NCBI RefSeq assembly: GCF_019880385.1
Contig: NZ_CP082273.1
Coordinates: forward strand, 1,736,001-1,800,000
Source of the DNA: Nocardioides coralli
GTDB lineage: Bacteria > Actinomycetota > Actinomycetes > Propionibacteriales > Nocardioidaceae
Length of the DNA: 64,000 bases
Direction: 5' to 3'
Positions 57,528 through 64,000 of the stretch are shown here, piece after piece. The position numbers and the translations under genes were made by a program. The notes under the pieces were generated by a model, which was not told the origin of the DNA, searched no databases, and saw nothing but the letters and a program-made list of their open reading frames with translations. Numbering within the stretch: position 1 is the first letter of the stretch; each line of letters starts with the position of its first letter.

Positions 57528-60274
57528 TCGGGGTCGCCGGCGGGGTACTCCGCGCCGGCGCCGGCACCCGCGTAGGCCTGGTTGGACCAGTTCTCCAGCT
57601 CGCTCATGACCTCACCGTGCTTGTCGACGCAGACCACCAGCAGGTCGCCCTTGTTGGCACGGTTCATCGCGTGCCGGATCGCGTCGATCTCCTCGAGGAC
57701 GACCTCGACCTGCTTGCAGCGGGCGCCGGCGGCCACTGCCCGCTCCACTCCCTCGCGGACCAGCTCGGCGACCTCGCCGCGCTCCCGCCCGCGCAGCGCC
57801 TCGTCCTCGCGCACGATCACCACGTCGAAGTGCTGGGCCGCGACCTCGCCGAGCTCGCGCATGTCCTCGTCACGGCGGTCTCCTGCCGTGGAGACGATGC
57901 CGATCCGGGAGGGACGGGCCAGGTCGTGGCTGGAGGAGAGGGAGTCGCCGACGCGGTCGACGAAGTCGCCCAGCATCCGCATCCCCGGCGCGTTGTGGCA
58001 GTAGTCGACGATGACGTTGACGCCGTTGACCTCGACCTCGTTGAGGCGACCGGGGGAGAGGTAGTAGTTGGTGGAGAAGCTGCGCAGCCCCTGTCGGATG
58101 TCGTGCAACGGCGCCCCGGCCGCGAAGGCCGCCGCGGCCGCGGCGAGAGTGTTCTGCACGTTCATGCGGGCGCGGCCCCCGAAGGTCGCCGGGAGCAGGT
58201 GGGTCCAGGCCAGCTGCATCTCGCGACGTCCGTGCTTGACGACGATCATCTCGCCGCGGTCGGAGGGGTTGAGCACGAGGGCCTTGCCCCCGCGACGGCA
58301 GTGGGCGTCGATCAGGTCACGCGCCTCGCTGCCCGGCTCCTCCATCGAGAACCAGACCACCTCACCGCTGCACCGGCGGCGCATCTCCCGCACCAGCGGG
58401 TCGTCGGCGTTGAGCACGGCCGCGCCGGTGCGCGGCACCGCCTCGACGATGACCGCCTTGACGTCGGCCAGCTGCTCCACCGTGTCGATCCCGCGCATCC
58501 CGAGGTGGTCGGGCTGCACGTTGAGCACCACGGCCACGTCGTTGCGCTCGTAGCCGATGCCCTCGCGCAGGATGCCGCCCCGCGCGACCTCGAAGACCGC
58601 GAAGTCGACCCGCGGGTTCTGCAGGACCATCCGGGCCGAGCGTGGGCCGGAGGCGTCGGCCCGGATGACCAGCCGCTCGTCGATGACCACGCCGTCGGTG
58701 GAGGTCATGCCGACCTTGCGGCCCATGCCCTTGAAGATGTGGGAGATCATCCGCGAGGTCGTGGTCTTGCCGTTGGTGCCGGTGACGGCCACGATCGGGA
58801 TCCGGGAGGGCGCCCCGGGCGGGAAGAGCATGTCGACGACCGGCTTCGCGATGAACTGGGGCTCCCCGATCGTCGGGTGCGTGTGCATCCGGAACCCGGG
58901 GGCGGCGTTGACCTCGCAGATCGCGCCGCCGGTCTCGCGGACGGGTTCGGTGATGTCGGGGCAGATGAAGTCGATGCCGGCGATGTCGAGCCCGATCATG
59001 CGGGCCGCCTCCTCGGCGATCTCGACGTTCTCCGGGTGGGCCTCGAAGGTGCGGTCGATGGAGATGCCACCGGTCGACATGTTGCCGGTGAGGGCGAGCT
59101 TGACCATCTCCCCCTCGTCGGGGACCGAGTCGAGCTTGTGACCCTGCGAGGCCAGCACCTCCTCGGCCGCCGCGTCGAGCTTGATCCGGGTGAGGACCTT
59201 CTCGTGGCCCACGCCCCGTCGCGGGTCGGCGTTCGTCAGGTCGACGAGCTGCTCCACGGTCGACGTCCCGTCGCCCACGACGTGGGCCGGCACACGCTCG
59301 GCGATCGCGACCATCCGGCCGTCGATGATGAGGCAGCGGTAGTCCTTGCCGGTGATGAACGACTCGACGATGACGTAGCCCCGGCGCGACTGCGCGTGTG
59401 CGACCGGGAACGCCTCGCGGACGGCGGCCTCGTCGGTCAGGTCGAGGCACACCCCGCGCCCGTGGTTGCCGTCCAGCGGCTTCACCACGACGGGGTAGCC
59501 GACACGGGCCGCCGCGGCCACGGCCCGGTCGGCCGAGGTCACCGTCTCCTGCCGGGGGACGGGGAGGCCGGCGGCACCGAGCAGCTTGGTGGTCAGGTCC
59601 TTGTCGGAGGCCACGTCGACCGCGATCGACGAGGTCGCCGAGGTCATCGTGGCCCGGATGCGCTTGGCGTGCACGCCCTGTCCCAGCTGGACCAGCGAGT
59701 GCTGGTTGAGCCGGAGCCACGGGATGTCGCGCGAGACCGCCTCGTCGACGATCGCCTGGGTGGAGGGCCCGAACGCGGTGCGCTCGGCACGCTTGATGAA
59801 CGATTCGAGCTCGGTGTCCCAGTCGAACTCCGGGTCGCCCTCCACGAGGTGGTTGACCAGCCGGACGGCGAGGCGCCCGGCGGCGAGGCCGACCTGCTCG
59901 TCGACGTACCCGTAGATGACGTTGTAGACGCCCTCGCGACCCTTCACGGAGCGGGTCTTGCCGCGCCGGATGTCATGGCCCACGACCTGCTGCAGGGCCA
60001 GGGCACAGTGCTCGGCCACGTGCCCGAGCCAGGTCCCCTCGTGGAGCCGCTCGACGAAGCCGCCGCGCCGACCCCGTGAGCAGGAGTGCTCGCGCAGGCC
60101 GGGGAGCATCTGCACCAGGTGGTCGGTGAAGTCGGGCAGCGTGTTGGTGGGGAACCTCTCCAGGACACCCAGGTCGACCACCAGGTGGATCGCCTTCTCG
60201 TACGACCAGACGTTCGCCCCCCGGTAGACCCGCGTCTCGAGGATCGTGAGGTCGGGAGTCGGGCGTTCGCTCAT
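57503..60274 (-). CDS. cphA: Cyanophycin synthetase
   Basis: A 923-aa enzyme that polymerises Asp and Arg into cyanophycin with ATP. It has all three domains: the N-domain (residues 1-about 160, with GTWLGHVAEHC), an ATP-grasp domain (about 215-480, with VVVKPLDGNHGRGV and CEVNAAPGFRMH) that adds Asp, and a Mur ligase domain (from about 490, P-loop GTNGKTT at 499-505, EVARGGILREGIG, VDYCHNAPGM) that adds Arg. Its ATG overlaps the cyanophycinase stop by 4 nt, so both are in one operon. The polymer serves as a nitrogen and carbon store; presence of granules is inference. Confidence 0.95.
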   Translation of the reverse strand: MSERPTPDLTILETRVYRGANVWSYEKAIHLVVDLGVLERFPTNTLPDFTDHLVQMLPGLREHSCSRGRRGGFVERLHEGTWLGHVAEHCALALQQVVGHDIRRGKTRSVKGREGVYNVIYGYVDEQVGLAAGRLAVRLVNHLVEGDPEFDWDTELESFIKRAERTAFGPSTQAIVDEAVSRDIPWLRLNQHSLVQLGQGVHAKRIRATMTSATSSIAVDVASDKDLTTKLLGAAGLPVPRQETVTSADRAVAAAARVGYPVVVKPLDGNHGRGVCLDLTDEAAVREAFPVAHAQSRRGYVIVESFITGKDYRCLIIDGRMVAIAERVPAHVVGDGTSTVEQLVDLTNADPRRGVGHEKVLTRIKLDAAAEEVLASQGHKLDSVPDEGEMVKLALTGNMSTGGISIDRTFEAHPENVEIAEEAARMIGLDIAGIDFICPDITEPVRETGGAICEVNAAPGFRMHTHPTIGEPQFIAKPVVDMLFPPGAPSRIPIVAVTGTNGKTTTSRMISHIFKGMGRKVGMTSTDGVVIDERLVIRADASGPRSARMVLQNPRVDFAVFEVARGGILREGIGYERNDVAVVLNVQPDHLGMRGIDTVEQLADVKAVIVEAVPRTGAAVLNADDPLVREMRRRCSGEVVWFSMEEPGSEARDLIDAHCRRGGKALVLNPSDRGEMIVVKHGRREMQLAWTHLLPATFGGRARMNVQNTLAAAAAAFAAGAPLHDIRQGLRSFSTNYYLSPGRLNEVEVNGVNVIVDYCHNAPGMRMLGDFVDRVGDSLSSSHDLARPSRIGIVSTAGDRRDEDMRELGEVAAQHFDVVIVREDEALRGRERGEVAELVREGVERAVAAGARCKQVEVVLEEIDAIRHAMNRANKGDLLVVCVDKHGEVMSELENWSNQAYAGAGAGAEYPAGDPDYAPPADG

Positions 60275-61242
60275 CGGGAGTCTCCGTCCTGGTGGTGGGC
60301 GTTCTGCTGGCGCGTCCGGGCAAGGCGGCGGCGCAGCGTGGCGGGAGAGGCGTCGGCGGCGGCGATGTCCCGGGCCATCCGCCGCATGTCGAGCTGGGCG
60401 GCGGCGAGCTCGGCGGCGTCCTCGGCGTCGACGGCAGGCTCGCGGGGCACGAGGGAGCGGTCGTCGAGGTCGAACACGGCCCCCGCCGGCAGCACGTGCA
60501 TCACCACCCCGCTCGCGAGCAGCGCGCTCGACCGCTTCGCCTCGTAGGCGTTGGTGACGATGCGCGAGGGGTCGAGGACGGTCACGGCGCCCTTGCCGAG
60601 GACCCGCATGACCTGCCGACCCTCCTCCTCGGTCACGACCGCGGCCGTGTCCTCGTCGACACCGATGCCCAGCAGCTGCGGGGACTGGGCCACGATCATG
60701 AGCAGCCGCCCGTAGCGGTTCCGCTGCTCGAAGTGCTGGTCGACCACGGCCGACCCGAGCAGGCCGAGACCGGCGGCGACCTGGGTCATCCGCTGCTTGG
60801 GCGTCGCGCCGGGTCCGCCGAAGGCCACCATGTGGGAGGACTGGATGCTCGCACCGGCCGAGGTGCCGGCGACCACGACGCCCCGCCGGTGCGCCTGGAC
60901 GATCGCGTCGCCCACAGGCGTGCCGCAGATCACGGCGGAGAGCTTGAGCTGGTTGCCGCCCGTCATGAAGATCCCGGTGGCGTCCGCGACCCGGTCGACG
61001 AGCTCGGGGTCACCGGCCTCGTCGCGGGACTCCGGCCTCACGGGGACCACCTCGGCCGCTCCCAGCGTGCGGAACACGGCGTCGTAGACCTCGACCACCT
61101 CGTCGCCGAGCGAGGAGGCCGTGGGGATCACGGCGATCCGGGCGTCCGGGCCGCCACTGGCCCGGACGAACTCGCGCAGGATGCCGCGGCCGCGGAGCTT
61201 GTCCTCGGCGCCACCGATGATCATGAGGGGTCCGCTCGGCAT
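60271..61242 (-). CDS. cphB: Cyanophycinase
   Basis: Predicted 323 aa from ATG 61242; the longer open frame upstream is spurious. A serine peptidase of family S51: the nucleophile Ser128 lies in AGTSAGAS, IIGGAEDK opens the protein, MTGGNQLKL holds the oxyanion or binding loop, and VVDQHFEQRNRYGRL carries the conserved His and Gln. It cuts cyanophycin into beta-Asp-Arg dipeptides. Being first in the operon with cphA, it shows that the same transcript encodes both synthesis and breakdown. No isoaspartyl dipeptidase gene is in the window. Confidence 0.95.
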   Translation of the reverse strand: MPSGPLMIIGGAEDKLRGRGILREFVRASGGPDARIAVIPTASSLGDEVVEVYDAVFRTLGAAEVVPVRPESRDEAGDPELVDRVADATGIFMTGGNQLKLSAVICGTPVGDAIVQAHRRGVVVAGTSAGASIQSSHMVAFGGPGATPKQRMTQVAAGLGLLGSAVVDQHFEQRNRYGRLLMIVAQSPQLLGIGVDEDTAAVVTEEEGRQVMRVLGKGAVTVLDPSRIVTNAYEAKRSSALLASGVVMHVLPAGAVFDLDDRSLVPREPAVDAEDAAELAAAQLDMRRMARDIAAADASPATLRRRLARTRQQNAHHQDGDSR

Positions 61243-61249
61243 GACAGGG

Positions 61250-61255
61250 AGGCTA
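61250..61255 (-). promoter_or_regulatory. Leaderless -10 box of cphB-cphA (TAGCCT)
   Basis: TAGCCT on the minus strand, 7 nt, ATG 61242. It sits in the 33-nt divergent space before the histidine phosphatase gene. Confidence 0.5.
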
Positions 61256-61275
61256 GCGGCTGGGACAGTGGGCGG

Positions 61276-61782
61276 GTGCAGCAGCCGCGTCACCTGGTCC
61301 TCGTCCGCCACGCCAGGGCCGAGCAGTCGGGCCGGACCGATGCCGAGCGGACCCTGACCGAGGAGGGGGACGCCGCTGCCCGCGAGCGAGGGGCCGAGCT
61401 GGCCGCCGAGGGTCTGGTCCCCGACCACGCCCTCGTCTCCGCAGCCGTGCGAGCGGTCCAGACGTGGGAGGCACTCGCGGCCGGCGCCGGGTGGGAGCTC
61501 GGCGCCGAGACATCGCGCAGCCTCTACACCGCCGAGCCGGAGACCGCGCTCGACCTGCTCGGCGAGCTGCCCGCCCAGACCTCGACCGTGGTGGTGGTCG
61601 GCCACAACCCCACCATGGCCTCGCTGGCGCAGACCCTCGACGACGGCAGGGGCGACCCGGACGCCGGCGCGGCGCTGCTCGCCGCCGGCTTCCCGCCGGG
61701 CGCCGCGGCGGTCTTCGCCTACGACGGCGCCTGGGCCGACGTCGCGCCCGGGTCCGCGCGGCTGGTGGCCTACCGCTCCTGA
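61276..61782 (+). CDS. SixA-like histidine phosphatase
   Basis: Predicted 168 aa from GTG 61276. The RHG motif is LVRHARAEQSG, the second His is in VVGHNPTMA, and the length matches SixA of Escherichia coli (phosphohistidine phosphatase). The target in actinobacteria is not known. It is divergent from cphB and its 3' end overlaps serB by 13 nt on the other strand. Confidence 0.88.
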   Translation: MQQPRHLVLVRHARAEQSGRTDAERTLTEEGDAAARERGAELAAEGLVPDHALVSAAVRAVQTWEALAAGAGWELGAETSRSLYTAEPETALDLLGELPAQTSTVVVVGHNPTMASLAQTLDDGRGDPDAGAALLAAGFPPGAAAVFAYDGAWADVAPGSARLVAYRS

Positions 61783-63005
61783 CGGGCGTCCGGCAGCGGC
61801 GGTGAGGGTGTGACGATCCCGGCCTCGGCGTCGGCGGCCTCGATCTCCTCGCGGGAGATGCCGAGCAGGTACATGATCGCGTCGAGGTAGGGGACGTTCA
61901 CCGACGTGTCGGCTGCCTCGCGGACCACCGGCTTGGCGTTGTAGGCGATGCCGAGACCGGCGGCGTTGAGCATGTCGAGGTCGTTGGCGCCGTCGCCGAT
62001 GGCGATCACCGTCTCCACCGGGACGCCGACCGCCTCGGCGAACTCGCGCAGCGCGACCGCCTTGCCGGCCCGGTCGACCACGTCGCCCACGATCCGGCCC
62101 GTGAGGCGGCCGTCGACGACCTCCAGCTCGTTGGCGCGGGCGTAGTGGACGCCCAGGCTCTCGGCGAGCCGGTCGGTGATCTGGCTGAACCCGCCGGAGA
62201 CCAGCGCGAAGCGGTAGCCGAGACGTCGCAGGGTACGCACCATCGTGCGGGCGCCCGGGGCCAGGACGAGGGCGTCGTAGACATCGTCGAGGGCCGACGC
62301 CGGCAGCCCCTTGAGGAGGGCGACGCGTTCGCGCAGCGACTCCTCGAAGTCGACCTCGCCGGCCATCGCCGACTCGGTGACCCTGGCGACCTCTCGCGCC
62401 TGGCCGGCACGCTCCGCGAGCATCTCGATCACCTCGCCCTGGACCAGGGTGGAGTCCACGTCGAGCACGACGAGGCGCATCGACCGGCGCAGCAGGTTGG
62501 CGGGCTGTACGGCGATGTCGATCTCCTGGGCAGCCGCTTCCGTGGCGAGCAGGGTGCGCAGCCGCTCAGGATCGGCGCCGGAGACGTGGAGGTCGATCGC
62601 TGTCACCGGGTAGCGGGCCATCCGCTCGATCCGGTCGATGTTGGCGCCGCAGTCGGCGATCCGCCCCGCCACGGCAGCCATGTGGGACGCCTTGAGCGGG
62701 GTGCCCAGGACGGTGACGTGGGAGCGGCCCTGCTGCCGTGGCTTGTTGTCCCCGACGCCGCGCTCCACCTCCACGGCCATGTCGAGGGACGCAGCGGTCT
62801 CCTGCACCGCCGCGCCGAGCTTCGTCGAGTCGCGGGGGGCGGTCACGAGGACCCCGAGGATCAGGCGTCCCCGGAGGACGATCTGCTCGACGTCGAGGAC
62901 CTCGACCCCGGCGCCCTGCAGGGTCCTGAAGACGGTGGAGGTCACGCCGGGCCGGTCCTTGCCGGTGAGCGTGATCAGCAGCGTCCTGGGCAGGTCCTCG
63001 TCCAT
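61770..63005 (-). CDS. serB: Phosphoserine phosphatase with ACT domains
   Basis: A 411-aa enzyme of serine synthesis. Two N-terminal ACT-like regions (LLITLTGKDRPGVTSTVF at about 9 and HVTVLGTPLKASHMAAV at about 95) sense amino acids; the C-terminal HAD domain has VLDVDSTLVQGE with the nucleophile Asp, LVSGGFSQI and IGDGANDLDML. Mycobacterial SerB2 has the same layout and is inhibited by serine through the ACT region. Confidence 0.95.
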   Translation of the reverse strand: MDEDLPRTLLITLTGKDRPGVTSTVFRTLQGAGVEVLDVEQIVLRGRLILGVLVTAPRDSTKLGAAVQETAASLDMAVEVERGVGDNKPRQQGRSHVTVLGTPLKASHMAAVAGRIADCGANIDRIERMARYPVTAIDLHVSGADPERLRTLLATEAAAQEIDIAVQPANLLRRSMRLVVLDVDSTLVQGEVIEMLAERAGQAREVARVTESAMAGEVDFEESLRERVALLKGLPASALDDVYDALVLAPGARTMVRTLRRLGYRFALVSGGFSQITDRLAESLGVHYARANELEVVDGRLTGRIVGDVVDRAGKAVALREFAEAVGVPVETVIAIGDGANDLDMLNAAGLGIAYNAKPVVREAADTSVNVPYLDAIMYLLGISREEIEAADAEAGIVTPSPPLPDARQER

Positions 63006-63014
63006 GTCGGGTCG

Positions 63015-63020
63015 AGGCTA
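63015..63020 (-). promoter_or_regulatory. Candidate -10 box of serB (TAGCCT)
   Basis: TAGCCT on the minus strand, 9 nt before ATG 63005; no ribosome-binding site is seen. Confidence 0.45.
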
Positions 63021-63067
63021 ACCCCTGGGCCCCCGCGACCCGCTGACCGACCACGGGCCGGGCGTCG

Positions 63068-64000
63068 TCAACGGCAGGAGCTGCCGGCGCACGTCCGGTA
63101 GGACGCGAGGAGCGACGCGAGCCGGTCGCGGACCTCCGCGGTCTCGGGACTGGACCACACGTTGGTCAGCTCGTAGGGATCCGTCTCGAGGTCGTAGAGC
63201 TCGTCCGGCGACGTCGCCTTGGTCCGGTCGACGTACTTCCACCGGCCGTCGACGACGCCCTGGTAGAGCCACGGGGGCGGGACGGTCTGGGACTTCACGG
63301 CAGTCGCCTCGAGCAGCACCCCGGCTCGGGTCGAGGACCCCGGAGCGTCGATCAGCGGCCGCAGGTCGATGCCGTCGACGCTCGCGGGCACCGGCAGTCC
63401 CGCGGCGGCCAGCACCGTGGGCACGAGGTCCACCTGAGCCGCCACGTCGGGCACGACGGTGCCCGGGTTGATCCCGGGTCCCCGCACCAGGAACGGGACG
63501 TGGTTGGCGACCTCGTACGGCGCCGTCTTGCCACCCGGGATCCGGTGCTCCCCGAGCATCAGGCCGTTGTCGGACGTGAAGACGACGTAGGTCTGGTCGA
63601 GCTCACCCGAGTCCGCCAGTGCCGTCAGCACCGTCGCCACCGCGTCGTCGACGGAGAGGCTGGCCTCGAGCCGTTGCTGGAGGTGCTCGGTGATGCCGAG
63701 GATCTGCTGCGGCGTCAGCGGCGGTGGTCGGATGGGCTTGTCCGAGACGTCGGCCTCGTCGAACGAGGGGTCGGTGTTGGTGGCGTGCGCGTAGCGGTCC
63801 CGGTAGTCCGGCTTGACGTAGGGGCTCGGGAAGCCCACCACGTCGTCGGGGTCGCGCGGCAGCCCGTCGTGTGGGGCGACGAGCGCGGTGAGCAGGAAGA
63901 AGGGCTCGCTCCCGGGAGCGTTGCGGGCGATGAAGTCGGCCGCGAGCGCAGCCATGGTGTCGGTCTGGTAGCCCGGGAGGTCGAGGTTGGTCCCGGAAAC
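63068..64000 (-). CDS. Sulfatase family protein, N-terminus outside the window
   Basis: The frame stays open to the right edge, adding NLDLPGYQTDT before the first internal Met at 63955. The visible 310 residues are the C-terminal part of a type I sulfatase/alkaline phosphatase-like fold: VVFTSDNGLMLGEH (metal ligands Asp, Asn), VPFLVRGPG, DLVPTVLAAAG, and the end DLETDPYELTN. The CxPxR motif that forms the catalytic formylglycine would lie upstream and cannot be checked, so the substrate and whether it is active are open. Confidence 0.88.
   Translation of the reverse strand, partial: VSGTNLDLPGYQTDTMAALAADFIARNAPGSEPFFLLTALVAPHDGLPRDPDDVVGFPSPYVKPDYRDRYAHATNTDPSFDEADVSDKPIRPPPLTPQQILGITEHLQQRLEASLSVDDAVATVLTALADSGELDQTYVVFTSDNGLMLGEHRIPGGKTAPYEVANHVPFLVRGPGINPGTVVPDVAAQVDLVPTVLAAAGLPVPASVDGIDLRPLIDAPGSSTRAGVLLEATAVKSQTVPPPWLYQGVVDGRWKYVDRTKATSPDELYDLETDPYELTNVWSSPETAEVRDRLASLLASYRTCAGSSCR

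Noticed and set aside
57194..60079. 961-codon open frame antisense to cphA
   Set aside because: Shadow of cphA; no domain is recognisable and the codon-position GC pattern fits the cphA strand.

Overview
The window is GC-rich DNA with a strong third-position G/C bias, frequent GTG starts, and the developmental/transcriptional genes whiA and rbpA, so the source is an actinobacterium. The order uvrC-rapZ-yvcK-whiA, gap-pgk-tpiA-secG, pgl-opcA-zwf-tal-tkt, ctaB/ctaA, sufR-B-D-C-S-U-T, echA/ABC-F and fabG-fabI follows, from memory, the Mycobacterium tuberculosis Rv1420-Rv1484 backbone. A member of the Propionibacteriales, perhaps Nocardioides, fits best; this is inference. I see no rRNA, tRNA, IS element, prophage or CRISPR, and no gene-free stretch longer than 300 bases.

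Layout. Positions 1-1068: end of a Rieske lipoprotein and a secreted fasciclin protein, converging on a strong hairpin. 1214-6063: uvrC, rapZ, yvcK, whiA. 6194-9903: lower glycolysis (gap, pgk, tpiA), then secG and rbpA. 9905-11202: an AbiEi/DUF559-like gene bracketed by two inverted arrays of an exact 32-nt tandem repeat. 11202-19325 (minus): the tkt-tal-pgi-zwf-opcA-pgl operon, nearly all with 4-nt overlaps. 19432-22941: heme O and heme A synthesis (ctaB, ctaA) with an ABC exporter. 22964-25321: an orphan CoxL-like molybdenum hydroxylase subunit. 25391-32115: the SUF Fe-S assembly operon, with a predicted iron box and a SufR-type operator. 32251-43902: accessory genes (oxidoreductase, ASCH, sigma/anti-sigma pair, VLRF1 release factor, beta-lactamase-like protein, ABC exporter, phosphotransferase, TrkH/TrkA, metallopeptidase). 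43973-49791: ABC-F, EchA, ABC exporter, an SDR lacking its catalytic residues, SURF1. 49858-53390: moaA, small genes, dodecin and the FAS-II pair fabG-fabI. 53417-61242: a cyanophycin region with cphB-cphA, plus an ATP-grasp-less CphA-like Mur ligase that overlaps a serine hydrolase. 61276-64000: SixA-like phosphatase, serB and part of a sulfatase.

How the genes fit together: the first 20 kb covers central carbon flux (glycolysis and the pentose phosphate pathway); ctaB, ctaA and SURF1 serve cytochrome oxidase; the suf genes supply Fe-S clusters, including those of MoaA; and cphA/cphB store and mobilise nitrogen as an Asp-Arg polymer. The observations most worth following up are the 32-nt repeat family, which ends exactly on stop codons; the domain-deleted CphA paralogue beside genuine cyanophycin genes; the two candidate operators before sufR; and many TANNNT boxes 6-8 nt before start codons, implying leaderless transcripts.
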